From: Buchnera aphidicola (Uroleucon sonchi)
GTDB taxonomy: Bacteria; Pseudomonadota; Gammaproteobacteria; Enterobacterales; Enterobacteriaceae
Direction of reading: 5' to 3'
DNA: 64,000 nucleotides
Assembly (NCBI RefSeq): GCF_011035165.1
Contig: NZ_CP047588.1
Span: 550,350-614,349, forward strand
The position numbers were made by a program, and so were the translations under genes. Shown here piece after piece: positions 31,354 through 40,637 of the stretch. The first letter of the stretch is position 1, and every line of letters begins with the position of its first letter. The notes beneath the pieces are model-generated. The model was not told the origin of the DNA. It saw nothing but the letters and a program-made list of their open reading frames with translations, and did not search any database.

Positions 31354-33006
31354 TTATCTGTGAAAAAATTTATAAAAATCAATTAATCCTTGAGTAGAAG
31401 AATCATAATTATTATCAATATGTATATTATTTTTTAAAGAATGATAAATATTTTTAGATAGTTCTTTACCAATTTCCACTCCCCATTGATCAAAGCTAAA
31501 AATATTTAATATATAACCTTGTACAAAAATTTTATGCTCATATAACGCAATTAAAGCTCCTAAATTATAAGGAGTAATTTTTCTTATTAATATTGAATTA
31601 GTAGGCTTGTTGCCTTCACATATTTTAAAAGGCAAAATTTTATTAATTTCTTGTTGGTGTTTTTTAGATAGTATTAAATCTTGCAAAACAACATCATGTG
31701 ATTTACCAAAAGCTAATGCTTGTGTTTGAGCTAAAAAATTAGATATTAATTTGATATGATGGTCTCCTAAATCATTATGCGATAAAATCGGAGCGATAAA
31801 ATCACAAGGAATTAATTTAGTACCTTGATGTATTAATTGATAAAATGCATGTTGACCATTAGTCCCAGGTTCTCCCCAAATAATAGGTCCGGTTTGATAA
31901 AATATTTTTTCACCATTTCTATTAATAGATTTTCCATTAGATTCCATATTAGATTGTTGCAAATATGCTGCAAAACGATGCATATATTGATCATAAGGTA
32001 ATATTGCTTCTGTTTCTGATCCAAAAAAATTACTATACCAAATACTAAGTAAAGCTAATAATACTGGAATATTTTTATAATAACTAGTATTATAAAAATG
32101 ATTATCCATAGCATGCGCGCCATCTAAAAATTTTTCAAAATTATTAAATCCAATTGACAATATAATCGACAAACCTGCGGCAGACCATAATGAAAAACGT
32201 CCTCCTACCCAATCCCAAAATTTAAAAATATTATTGATATGAATACCAAAATTTAAAGCATTTTGAATATTAACAGATAAAGCAAAAAAATGTTTATCTA
32301 AAGTATGTAAATCTTTTGCGTAATTTAAAAACCATTTTTTTGCACTTATTGCATTAGTTAGAGTTTCATCAGTAGTAAAAGTTTTAGAAGCTATTAAAAA
32401 AATAGTTTTTTCTGGATTAATGTTTTTTAAAACTTTTAACAGATGACTACTATCTATATTAGAAACATAATGAATATTTAAGTGATTCTTATATGGATAT
32501 AATGCTTCATTTACCATATATGGACCTAAATCTGATCCGCCAATTCCAATATTTACCACATCTGAAATTGATTGACCTGTATACCCTTTCCAATGACCGT
32601 TAATGATATCTTGTGAAAAATATTTCATTTTTTTTAATAAAATATTTATTTCTGACATAATATTGTAATTATTAATTATAATAGGATAATTATTCCTGTT
32701 GCGTAATGCTATATGTAAAACTGATCGATTTTCTGTTTGATTTATTTTAGCTCCAGAAAACATGAGTTTTATTGCAGATCTTAAATCAGTTTCTTGAGCT
32801 AAATTAATTAATTGCTTTATTGTTTCATCAGTAATACGATTTTTTGAAAAATCAACTAAGATTTCTTTTTCAAATAAAATTGAAAATTTTTTAAATCGAT
32901 CAGTATCATTTAAAAACAGTTCTTTTAAATGTAAATTTTTTATTTTCTTAAAGTGGTTTTGTAAATTTTTATATGATTGAGTATGATTTAAATTAATATT
33001 TTTCAT
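31354..33006 (-). CDS. pgi: Glucose-6-phosphate isomerase
   Basis: Interconverts glucose 6-phosphate and fructose 6-phosphate. Signature segments: [12 protein letters not shown], the catalytic [12 protein letters not shown] region, [17 protein letters not shown] with the catalytic histidine, and [12 protein letters not shown] near the end. I start at ATG 33006 (MKNINLN, 550 residues; E. coli 549); the frame extends 11 codons further up. It precedes mtlA on the same strand, placing fructose 6-phosphate use next to mannitol uptake, an arrangement not found in E. coli. Confidence 0.97.
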   Translation of the reverse strand: MKNINLNHTQSYKNLQNHFKKIKNLHLKELFLNDTDRFKKFSILFEKEILVDFSKNRITDETIKQLINLAQETDLRSAIKLMFSGAKINQTENRSVLHIALRNRNNYPIIINNYNIMSEINILLKKMKYFSQDIINGHWKGYTGQSISDVVNIGIGGSDLGPYMVNEALYPYKNHLNIHYVSNIDSSHLLKVLKNINPEKTIFLIASKTFTTDETLTNAISAKKWFLNYAKDLHTLDKHFFALSVNIQNALNFGIHINNIFKFWDWVGGRFSLWSAAGLSIILSIGFNNFEKFLDGAHAMDNHFYNTSYYKNIPVLLALLSIWYSNFFGSETEAILPYDQYMHRFAAYLQQSNMESNGKSINRNGEKIFYQTGPIIWGEPGTNGQHAFYQLIHQGTKLIPCDFIAPILSHNDLGDHHIKLISNFLAQTQALAFGKSHDVVLQDLILSKKHQQEINKILPFKICEGNKPTNSILIRKITPYNLGALIALYEHKIFVQGYILNIFSFDQWGVEIGKELSKNIYHSLKNNIHIDNNYDSSTQGLIDFYKFFHR

Positions 33007-33280
33007 TAAAGATTTCAGCTCTCTTAAAATATAACTCATCTGATTTGCATACTTTATATTTACTTAAAATAATTATTTTTTAAAAATTTAATGTTCAATA
33101 ATGTTATACATTTATTTTTAATAATAATATACTTATACTTTTAAAGTATTGTATATTATATATTAATAGATAAAAATTATTTCGATAAACATTAGAAATA
33201 ATTATAAAATTATTCATGCTAAAATAATATAATTAATAAGCTCTTTCATTATAAGAACAATATTTACGAAAGTAATAATA

Positions 33281-33832
33281 ATGAAAAATAATCAAAATTA
33301 TTTAATTTGGATTGATTTAGAGATGACAGGTCTAAATCCTAAAAAACATCGTATTATTGAAATTGCTACATTAATTACAGATAACTATTTAAATGTCGTT
33401 GCAGAAGGACCAGTAATTTCAATATATCAAAAAGAAAAATATATTCTATGTATGGATCAATGGAATATTATGACACATACAGAAAATGGATTAATAAAAC
33501 GTATAAAAAGTAGTGTCTATAATGAAGCTATGGCAGAACATAAAACTATAACATTCTTAAAAAAATGGGTACCTATGAAATCATCTCCGATGTGCGGTAA
33601 CAGTATAACTCAAGATAGACGATTTTTATTTCAATATATGCCTAAATTAGAAAGTTATTTTCATTATAGAAATATTGATGTTAGTACTCTTAAAGAACTA
33701 TTTTATCGTTGGAATCCTGTAATTCTAAAAAATTTTAAAAAACAAAATACACATAGAGCGTTAGAAGATATTCGTGAATCTGTTTTAGAATTAAACTTTT
33801 ATAAAAATTATTTTTTCAAAAAGAAAGCTTGA
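33281..33832 (+). CDS. orn: Oligoribonuclease
   Basis: DEDDh 3'-5' exoribonuclease that finishes RNA decay by cutting di- to pentaribonucleotides. The acidic pair is in WIDLEMTGL near residue 12, the third in [10 protein letters not shown], and the final histidine-aspartate in [10 protein letters not shown]. Length 183 (E. coli 181). A tRNA-Gly gene follows in the same direction, as in E. coli. It is one of the few RNases here together with rnr. Confidence 0.97.
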   Translation: MKNNQNYLIWIDLEMTGLNPKKHRIIEIATLITDNYLNVVAEGPVISIYQKEKYILCMDQWNIMTHTENGLIKRIKSSVYNEAMAEHKTITFLKKWVPMKSSPMCGNSITQDRRFLFQYMPKLESYFHYRNIDVSTLKELFYRWNPVILKNFKKQNTHRALEDIRESVLELNFYKNYFFKKKA

Positions 33833-33870
33833 AAAATATATTTTATAAATATAAAATAAAATTTATTATT

Positions 33871-33946
33871 GCGGGAATAGCTCAGCTGGTAGAGCACAAC
33901 CTTGCCAAGGTTGGGGTCGCGAGTTCGAATCTCGTTTCCCGCTCCA
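33871..33946 (+). tRNA. tRNA-Gly (anticodon GCC), CCA encoded
   Basis: Acceptor GCGGGAA pairs with TTCCCGC, anticodon loop CTTGCCAAG holds GCC, T-loop is TTCGAAT, discriminator T, and CCA is part of the gene. It lies between orn and amiB; in E. coli glyVXY is also next to orn. Confidence 0.97.
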
Positions 33947-34062
33947 AAATATATTAATTATATAACATATTTAATAAAATATATAATTAATAAAATACGA
34001 ATATTAATTGCAATTGCAAATAAAAAAAAAACAATAAAAAATAATTAATTAAGGAATATTCA

Positions 34063-34930
34063 ATGATTTTTTATTATTATTTTAAGTGGATAGTATTGTT
34101 TACTTTTTTACTTGCATGTGAAAATCAACACAAAAAATTTTTTGAAAAAGAAGATCTAAAAAAAATCCACTATTTTTTTTTGAACATACACATTTAATAA
34201 AAAAAAAATACCAAATAAAACAAATATAAAAAAATTACAAAAAATTGAAATTATTATAGATGCTGGGCATGGCGGGCAAGATCCTGGAGCTATTGGTCAT
34301 AAAGGATTGCAAGAAAAAACAATAAATATTGCAATTGCATTAAAAATTAAAAAATTATTAAATCATGATCAAAGATTTCATGCAATATTAACACGTACAA
34401 AAGATATTTATCTTTCAATCAAGAAACGTAAAGAATTTTTTAAAAAACATTATGCAAATCTATTAATATCTATTCATGCGGATTCTTCTAAAAAAAAATC
34501 AGCTTCTGGAGCATCAATATGGATAATTTCAAAAAATAGAATGCATCGCGAAATTAATAATTATTTAATAAAACCATCAATAATATTTTTCCCTAAAAAA
34601 ATTGAAAATATTCTGAAAAAACATCAAAACGATATATTTTTGAAAAAAACAATATTAGATTTACAATCTAATGATTTTAAAGATATTGAATTAAAAATAG
34701 CTCGCAATATATTACGAGAGCTCAAAAAAAAGATTAAACTACATAAACAATCTCCAAACTATGCTAGTTTAGGGATATTAAGTTCTATTAATATACCGTC
34801 AATATTAATAGAAACAGGTTTTATTACTAATATTTCAGAAGAAAAAAAATTAAGCACAAAAATTTATCAAAATAAAATTTCAAAAGCTATTTATTTAGCT
34901 ATCAAACATTACTTTAATAATTTAAACTGA
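34063..34930 (+). CDS. amiB: N-acetylmuramoyl-L-alanine amidase AmiB, two homopolymer frameshifts
   Basis: Zinc amidase that cuts septal peptidoglycan at cell separation. The amidase domain is open and well kept: IDAGHGGQDPGA (first zinc histidine, codon 34268), LQEKTINIAIA (zinc glutamate), ISIHAD (zinc histidine) and ILIETGFITN (catalytic glutamate). But that frame has no start codon before IDAGHGG and is closed by a stop at 34181. An ATG at 34063 opens another frame with a hydrophobic signal segment ending LLAC, lipobox-like. One extra T in the 9-T run at 34173-34181 and one extra A in the 10-A run at 34199-34208 would join both into one protein of about 289 residues. The AMIN domain of E. 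coli AmiB is missing. It may be decaying, or rescued by polymerase slippage. Confidence 0.85.
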
Positions 34931-34970
34931 AATATAATATAATTATTCTATAAATGTGATATATAATTAT

Positions 34971-35003
34971 TAAGCATCTTTAATTAACCATAAAAGATGC
35001 TTA
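34971..35003. terminator. Bidirectional hairpin between amiB and rpmE
   Basis: Eleven-base arms TAAGCATCTTT and AAAGATGCTTA around an 11-base loop, with A/T flanks on both sides. It lies between two convergent genes and can end both. Confidence 0.65.
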
Positions 35004-35038
35004 TATTTTAAACAATAACTTTATTTTTAAATTCTTTC

Positions 35039-35239
35039 TTATAACTTAAAACGTTTTTTAAATCTTTCAACACGACCTCCTGTATCAACAATTCTTTGCT
35101 TTCCTGTATAAAAAGGATGACATTTTGCACATATATCTAAATGAAAATTATGATCAATAGTAGAAAAAATTTCAATTATATTACCGCAAGAACAAGTAGC
35201 AGTAACTTTAGTATAATTAGGATGAATTTTTTTTTTCAT
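35039..35239 (-). CDS. rpmE: 50S ribosomal protein L31
   Basis: Zinc-type L31: the four cysteines are in ATCSCGN and [15 protein letters not shown] and [11 protein letters not shown] match the family. I start at ATG 35239 (MKKKIHPNY, 66 residues; E. coli 70) since the three codons upstream have no counterpart. In E. coli it is divergent from priA; here priA and cytR are missing and the next gene is a short ftsN. Confidence 0.96.
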   Translation of the reverse strand: MKKKIHPNYTKVTATCSCGNIIEIFSTIDHNFHLDICAKCHPFYTGKQRIVDTGGRVERFKKRFKL

Positions 35240-35387
35240 ATAACGCATTCCCGTAATTAATTATAAATATCTATCTTAATCTTTATTATCATTTATAATA
35301 GTTTTAACTTTTTTAGTATAAACATTAATAATATTTCACAAAAAATTATTAATCTATTCGTGATGTAAATTATATGTAGATCAGATA

Positions 35388-35633
35388 ATGTATAAAATCA
35401 AAAAAAAAAGTCATGCGATAAATTTTAAGAAAAATAAAACATACAATAGAAAACGATATATATATATAACTACATGTATATTTATTTTTTTTATTTTATT
35501 AAGCATTATTAATATTTATAGTGTTTCTAAAAAAATAAATCCTAAACATATAATAATCAATCAAAATCATGAATTATTACCTGAAAAACCGAAAAATAAA
35601 TGGAGATACGTTCAGACATTAGAAAATTTATAA
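35388..35633 (+). CDS. ftsN: Minimal cell-division protein FtsN (SPOR domain absent)
   Basis: An 81-residue protein at the ftsN position, just before hslV. A lysine-rich cytoplasmic part (1-24) is followed by one transmembrane helix at about 25-45, then a short periplasmic stretch ending LPEKPKNKWRYVQTLENL. This aligns with E. coli LPPKPEERWRYIKELESR, the essential peptide that activates septal peptidoglycan synthesis; Trp72, Tyr74 and Leu78 correspond to the E. coli residues Trp83, Tyr85 and Leu89 that matter there. The stop follows right after it. The Gln-rich linker and the C-terminal SPOR domain of the 319-residue E. coli protein have no trace in the 204 bases before hslV. Identification rests on this motif, topology and position. 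Confidence 0.8.
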   Translation: MYKIKKKSHAINFKKNKTYNRKRYIYITTCIFIFFILLSIINIYSVSKKINPKHIIINQNHELLPEKPKNKWRYVQTLENL

Positions 35634-35704
35634 AAATATTAATGTCATAATAGTATTATTCATTATTAAAATTATTTAGACTAAAACTTAAATAATATAT
35701 CATA

Positions 35705-35730
35705 TTGAAAAGTAATTTTAAAAATCTATT
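35705..35730 (+). promoter_or_regulatory. Candidate heat-shock (sigma-32) promoter of hslVU
   Basis: TTGAAA at 35705-35710, then a CTATT-containing element near 35724-35730 after about 12-13 bases. The -35 part fits the sigma-32 pattern, the -10 part fits only loosely, and AT richness makes chance matches likely. It is about 110 bases upstream of the hslV start. Confidence 0.3.
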
Positions 35731-35837
35731 AAGTAAGCATATACTATTTTGATTAAATAGTTAATCATATATATTATAAATAAGATATTTTTTATAAAGA
35801 ATATAAGAAATAAAATATTATTTAAAGAGGTTTTCTT

Positions 35838-36368
35838 GTGACTACAATATTAAGTGTAAGATTAAAAAATAAAGTAGTAATTGGAGGTGATGGACAAGCA
35901 ACTTTAGGCAATACAATTATGAAAAGTAATGTAAAAAAAATTAGGTCATTATATCATGACCAAGTAATTGCAGGTTTTGCAGGAGGAACTGCAGATGCAT
36001 TTACTTTATTTGAAATGTTCGAAAAAAAATTAGCCATGTATCAAGGTCAATTACAACGTGCTGCTATTGAATTAGCGAAAGATTGGCGATCAGATAGAAT
36101 GTTACGCAAATTAGAAGCATTATTAGCGGTTGCTGATAAAGATACTTCATTAATTATCACAGGAAATGGAGATGTTATACAACCTGAAGATGATTTAATA
36201 GCTATAGGATCCGGAGGATCTTATGCGCAATCTTCTGCTAAGGCATTAATAGATAATACAAATTTAAATGCGCATGAAATTGTAGAAAAATCATTACATA
36301 TCGCTGCTAATATTTGTATATATACAAATCATATATTTACTATAAAAGAACTATTTTCAGAAAAATAA
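35838..36368 (+). CDS. hslV: ATP-dependent protease subunit HslV
   Basis: Threonine protease subunit of the HslVU (ClpYQ) complex. It starts at GTG with AAAGAGG eight bases upstream; removal of Met exposes the catalytic Thr of [40 protein letters not shown] and [13 protein letters not shown] are near-identical to E. coli, and length 176 is the same. hslU follows after 13 bases, one operon. Confidence 0.97.
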   Translation: MTTILSVRLKNKVVIGGDGQATLGNTIMKSNVKKIRSLYHDQVIAGFAGGTADAFTLFEMFEKKLAMYQGQLQRAAIELAKDWRSDRMLRKLEALLAVADKDTSLIITGNGDVIQPEDDLIAIGSGGSYAQSSAKALIDNTNLNAHEIVEKSLHIAANICIYTNHIFTIKELFSEK

Positions 36369-36381
36369 GGAATTAATCTTT

Positions 36382-37713
36382 ATGTCTGACATGACTCCTT
36401 CTCAAATTGTTTCTGAACTTGATAAATTTATAATTGGTCAAGAAAAAGCAAAAAGAGCGGTATCTATTGCATTAAGAAATCGTTGGCGTCGGATGCAATT
36501 AAACAATGAACTACGTCACGAAATCACTCCTAAAAATATTTTAATGATTGGTCCAACCGGAGTAGGTAAAACAGAAATAGCAAGGCGTTTAGCTAAATTA
36601 GCTCATTCTCCTTTTATTAAAGTTGAGGCTACGAAATTTACCGAAGTTGGGTATGTTGGAAAAGAAGTTGATTCAATTATTCGTGATTTAACTGATGCAG
36701 CAATCAAAATGATTCGTATTAAAAATATTGAAAATAATAAAATCCGTGTTGAGGAAGTAGTAGAAGAAAAAATATTAGATGTTCTTGTTCCAAGGCCAGA
36801 TAAAACTTGCACAGAAAACGAAAAAAATGAAAGTTTTTCAAAAACTATTCAAATATTTCGAAAAAAATTAAGAGAAGGTTTATTGGACGAAAAAGAAATA
36901 GAAATTAATTTATTATCTACTACTATGGGAATTGAAATTATGGCTCCTCCAGGTATGGAAGAGTTAACTAATCAATTACAATCTCTATTTCAAAATTTAA
37001 GTGGGAACAAAAAAAATAGAAGACGTCTGAAAATTAAAGATGCAAGAGTATTATTGACAGAAGAAGAAGCTACAAAGTTAATTAATCAAGAAGAAATTAA
37101 AAAAGAAGCTATTAATGCAGTAGAACAAAATGGTATTGTATTTATTGATGAAATTGATAAAATTTGTAAAAGAGGAGAGTCTTCTGGACCAGATATTTCG
37201 CGAGAAGGAGTTCAAAGAGATTTATTGCCTTTAGTTGAGGGGTGTACAGTATCCACTAAATATGGAATGGTCAAAACAGATCATATTTTATTTATCGCTT
37301 CTGGCGCCTTTCAAACTTCTACTCCATCAGATTTAATTCCAGAATTACAAGGACGTTTACCTATTAAAGTAGAATTACAAGCATTGACTGTTGATGATTT
37401 TGAGAAAATTTTAACTGAACCTAGAGCATCTATTACTGCGCAATATAAAGCTCTTATGACAACAGAAGGTGTTGATATTAATTTTACAAAAGAAGGGATA
37501 AGAAATATTGCAGAAACAGCTTGGAAAGTTAATGAATCTATGGAAAATATTGGAGCTCGCAGATTGCATACTATATTAGAAAAATTAATGGAAGATATAT
37601 CATTTAATGCAAGTGAAAACAAGGGTAAAAAAATTAAAATTAATGCACAATATGTCAGTCAACATTTAGATCAATTAGTATCTAATGAAGATTTAAGTCG
37701 TTTCATTTTATAA
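36382..37713 (+). CDS. hslU: ATP-dependent protease ATPase subunit HslU
   Basis: AAA+ unfoldase that feeds HslV. Walker [10 protein letters not shown] near residue 60, pore motif [10 protein letters not shown] near 90, the inserted I-domain at about 115-235, Walker [11 protein letters not shown], and the C-terminal tail LSRFIL that docks into HslV. Length 443 equals E. coli. Co-transcribed with hslV. Confidence 0.98.
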   Translation: MSDMTPSQIVSELDKFIIGQEKAKRAVSIALRNRWRRMQLNNELRHEITPKNILMIGPTGVGKTEIARRLAKLAHSPFIKVEATKFTEVGYVGKEVDSIIRDLTDAAIKMIRIKNIENNKIRVEEVVEEKILDVLVPRPDKTCTENEKNESFSKTIQIFRKKLREGLLDEKEIEINLLSTTMGIEIMAPPGMEELTNQLQSLFQNLSGNKKNRRRLKIKDARVLLTEEEATKLINQEEIKKEAINAVEQNGIVFIDEIDKICKRGESSGPDISREGVQRDLLPLVEGCTVSTKYGMVKTDHILFIASGAFQTSTPSDLIPELQGRLPIKVELQALTVDDFEKILTEPRASITAQYKALMTTEGVDINFTKEGIRNIAETAWKVNESMENIGARRLHTILEKLMEDISFNASENKGKKIKINAQYVSQHLDQLVSNEDLSRFIL

Positions 37714-37805
37714 TTTTGTACAATTTTTATGTAATTTCATATATTCTAAAAATATATAAATATTTTTTTATATAAAAAACAATTTTAAATTAATTTTAAG
37801 CTTGC

Positions 37806-37836
37806 TATTGAAAAAAAAAAATAAAACCTTACTATA
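37806..37836 (+). promoter_or_regulatory. Candidate sigma-32 promoter of ibpA with 11-A spacer tract
   Basis: A -35-like TATTGAAA (37806-37813) runs into a tract of eleven A (37811-37821), followed by a -10-like CCTTACTATA (37827-37836). The distance from TTGAAA to CCTTA is 13 bases. In the pea aphid symbiont a one-base deletion in the A tract of this same promoter abolishes ibpA heat induction and changes host heat tolerance, so the tract length matters. Identification as the promoter is by position and pattern. Confidence 0.6.
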
Positions 37837-37932
37837 AGGTAATAAGATATTGTAATTTTCTTATTAGTAAATATTTTAGAAAATATTAATATTTCAATTT
37901 TTATAGTTCAAATATTTTTAAGGAGCTTATTA

Positions 37933-38424
37933 ATGTCTTATCGTTCACTTTCATTTATTCCTAATTTTAATGATCATAATATTTTTTCAAATCGATTTAA
38001 TCAAATCGACAAAATGTTTAGCACATTAACAGGAGAAAAACCTATTTCTGATACACCAAAATATAATTTATATCAAATTAATGAAACTGAATATCAATTA
38101 ATACTTAGTGTACCAGGTTTTACAGAAGAAGAGTTAGATATCTCTGTTCATAATAGCCAGTTATCTATTCAAGGTAAAAAACAAATTCAAAATAAACACA
38201 AAAATGAAAAAAATCAAGAACATAATCATTGTTTGCATCAAGGTATAATATTTAACAATTTTTCTTTAAATTTCAATTTAGAACATAAAATTAAAGTCAA
38301 AAAAGCTGAATTATCTTTAGGTTTATTAAAATTACATTTTGAATGCAATATTCCTGAAGAAGAAAAACCAAAAAAAATTACTATTAATATTGCTCAAAAT
38401 ACAAAAACAATTAATCAAAAATAA
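37933..38424 (+). CDS. ibpA: Small heat shock protein IbpA
   Basis: Hsp20-family holdase that keeps unfolded proteins from irreversible aggregation. An alpha-crystallin domain runs from about residue 42 to 150: YQLILSVPGFTEEELDISVHNSQLSIQGKK, then LHQGIIFNNFSLNF and a late GLLKLHFE in place of the usual GVL motif. Length 163 against 137 in E. coli; the N-terminal arm and a charged Asn/Lys-rich insert near 80-95 account for it. AAGGAG seven bases before the ATG is a strong ribosome binding site. Only one sHSP gene is seen (E. coli has ibpA and ibpB). Confidence 0.95.
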   Translation: MSYRSLSFIPNFNDHNIFSNRFNQIDKMFSTLTGEKPISDTPKYNLYQINETEYQLILSVPGFTEEELDISVHNSQLSIQGKKQIQNKHKNEKNQEHNHCLHQGIIFNNFSLNFNLEHKIKVKKAELSLGLLKLHFECNIPEEEKPKKITINIAQNTKTINQK

Positions 38425-38467
38425 CATTTAAAATATATAAAAATTTTCATGTATTTTTTTAATATCA

Positions 38468-38512
38468 ACAATCATTGTATTTAATCAAATAAAGTGCAAT
38501 GATTGTATTTTT
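38468..38512 (+). terminator. Terminator after ibpA
   Basis: Ten-base arms ACAATCATTG and CAATGATTGT around a 19-base loop, directly followed by ATTTTT. It lies between ibpA and fpr on the same strand. Confidence 0.6.
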
Positions 38513-38537
38513 AATAAAAAATAATTGAGAACAGATA

Positions 38538-39296
38538 ATGAATCCATGGATTATTGCTAATGTTTTAGCGGTTAAAAAATGGACTAACAACTTATTTAGT
38601 CTAATTTTAAATGCTGATATTGAACCTTTTCAAGCTGGACAATTTAACAAATTGTCTATATATAATCATACTAGCACTAACTATTGTAGAATCCAAAGAG
38701 CGTACTCATATGTTAATTCACCTCAAGAAAAGAATATAGAAATTTATATCGTTCGTGTTAAAGATGGGAAAATGAGTAATATATTATACAATCTAAAAAA
38801 TGGTGACAATATTTTTATTAAAAAAAAGTCATTTGGTTTTTTTATTATTGATGAAATACCAAGTTGTGATAATTTATGGATGTTTGCTACTGGAACTGCT
38901 ATAGGGCCTTATTGTTCCATTTTAAAGACCGGTAAAAATATTGATAGATTTAATAATATTATTTTAATACATGCAGTACGATATCAATATGAATTAACGT
39001 ATTTACCATTAATGAAAGAACTGCAAAAGAAATATAACGGAAAACTTAAAATTCAAACTATCACCAGTCAAGAAAAAAATAATCATTCTTTAACAGGAAG
39101 AATTCCTTTATTATTAAAAAATAATATTTTGGAACAACATATCGGTTTAACAATAGACTCTCATACTTCACATGTGATGTTATGTGGTAATCCATTTATG
39201 ATTAAAGATACATGTGAATTTTTAAAAAATAATAGAAATATGAAAAAACATTTACGTCGTAGACAAGGTCATATTACTTTAGAACATTATTGGTAA
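38538..39296 (+). CDS. fpr: Ferredoxin/flavodoxin-NADP+ reductase
   Basis: FAD enzyme passing electrons from NADPH to flavodoxin or ferredoxin. FAD-binding RAYSYVNSP near residue 55, [11 protein letters not shown], the NADP-binding [12 protein letters not shown] near 115, [21 protein letters not shown], and the C-terminal GHITLEHYW with terminal tryptophan. Length 252 (E. coli 248). The window also holds a ferredoxin gene (fdx) that is a possible partner. Confidence 0.96.
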   Translation: MNPWIIANVLAVKKWTNNLFSLILNADIEPFQAGQFNKLSIYNHTSTNYCRIQRAYSYVNSPQEKNIEIYIVRVKDGKMSNILYNLKNGDNIFIKKKSFGFFIIDEIPSCDNLWMFATGTAIGPYCSILKTGKNIDRFNNIILIHAVRYQYELTYLPLMKELQKKYNGKLKIQTITSQEKNNHSLTGRIPLLLKNNILEQHIGLTIDSHTSHVMLCGNPFMIKDTCEFLKNNRNMKKHLRRRQGHITLEHYW

Positions 39297-40063
39297 TATT
39301 TTTATATTTTTATTACAAGATTTAACAAATATATTATGATTTTGTTAATATAATATTTATAGTCAAAATAATTAATTTATTTAACTCTATTAACATCTTA
39401 ACAAATCAAATAATAAAAAAATAATTTAATATAGTATTATATTTGTATTAATAAAATAGTTTTATGATTAATTGTCATATAAAATTAGAATAAACGATTT
39501 ATTCTGTACTTTTATAAAAATAATTAAAAATTTTAAAAAATATAAACATATTTACTATTTCAATCTACAATAATTAATTTATACATTATTAAAGAATAAA
39601 AAATATTTCTTTTTTCAAATTAAGTTATATATATTATAAAATAATAAAATCATGAAATTTTTATAATAAAATGCAATTTACTAGTATTTATTTTGAATAT
39701 ATTTATTATTTTTTTAAAAATATATTCCATAAAATTCATTGTTAAAGTTGCAGAATATATTTATAGTATATCTACTCATCTCTCATCTCATTAATATTTC
39801 ATATAATATTCTATAATAAAAATTTATTATTTTGTATCTATCTATATATTATTTTTTTATTTATAATTATCCATTCCAATCAAAATATAATCTATATAAA
39901 TTACTATTTAAATATAGTATATATTGTTGTTGATATTTTGAAAAAAAATTAATATTCGAAATAATTTTTATTTTTTAATTAAATTTTTAATAAAATACTA
40001 TATAAATTTTTAAATATTTTATATCTATTTTTTTGAATTGTATGAATAAATGAATAGAAACAT
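39297..40063. other. Gene-free spacer between fpr and coaD
   Basis: About 770 bases, extremely AT-rich, with no recognisable gene on either strand, no tRNA and no strong inverted repeat. It may be decayed sequence, but nothing in it identifies the lost gene. Confidence 0.55.
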
Positions 40064-40561
40064 ATGAATAAAACTGCAATTTATCCAGGAACATTTGATC
40101 CAATTACCTATGGTCATTTAGACATTATAATACGTGCAACAAAAATATTTGATAATATAATTATTGCTATCTCTAAAAATAAAGAAAAAAAACCTATTTT
40201 TAACTTAAAAGAACGTATTCAATTAACTAAAAAAGCAACATTGCATATTAAAAATATAAAAAAAGTACTTGGTTTTAACGATTTATTAGCTAATTTAGCT
40301 AAAATAGAAAAATCTAATATTTTAATTCGAGGTGTTCGAACAATATTTGATTTTGATTATGAAATAAAATTAGCAGAAATAAATAAACAAATTTATCCTG
40401 AATTAGATAGTATATTTTTATTATCATCTAAGGAAGTATCATTTATATCTTCATCATTTGTTAAAGAAATTGCAAAATATAATGGTAATGTCAAACCGTA
40501 TCTACCTAAAGAAGTTTATACCGCATTATTGAAAAAACTACATAAAAAATATCTCTCATAA
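40064..40561 (+). CDS. coaD: Phosphopantetheine adenylyltransferase
   Basis: Adds AMP to 4'-phosphopantetheine in coenzyme A synthesis. The nucleotidyltransferase motif is YPGTFDPITYGHLDII with the catalytic histidine near residue 18; ILIRGVRTIFDFDYE and SFISSSFVKEIAKY are family segments. Length 165 (E. coli 159). It ends at a strong convergent hairpin. Confidence 0.97.
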   Translation: MNKTAIYPGTFDPITYGHLDIIIRATKIFDNIIIAISKNKEKKPIFNLKERIQLTKKATLHIKNIKKVLGFNDLLANLAKIEKSNILIRGVRTIFDFDYEIKLAEINKQIYPELDSIFLLSSKEVSFISSSFVKEIAKYNGNVKPYLPKEVYTALLKKLHKKYLS

Positions 40562-40582
40562 GTTCATCATAATTCATTAAAC

Positions 40583-40615
40583 TAAAATGGTAGGATGTAT
40601 AATCCTACCATTTTA
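40583..40615. terminator. Strong bidirectional terminator after coaD
   Basis: Perfect 14-base arms TAAAATGGTAGGAT and ATCCTACCATTTTA around a 5-base loop; one of the most stable hairpins in the window. It lies between coaD and the convergent orphan gene, with A/T flanks in both directions. Confidence 0.85.
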
Positions 40616-40637
40616 AAATAGAAAAAATTTTATGTTT

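Noticed and set aside
34307..34930. Calling amiB from the TTG at 34307 as a complete short gene
   Set aside because: This start lies after the first zinc histidine (codon 34268), so such a protein could not be an active amidase; the frameshift reading explains the upstream conservation.
37311..37622. 103-codon open frame antisense to hslU
   Set aside because: hslU is conserved codon by codon here; the antisense frame is a by-product of its codon use.
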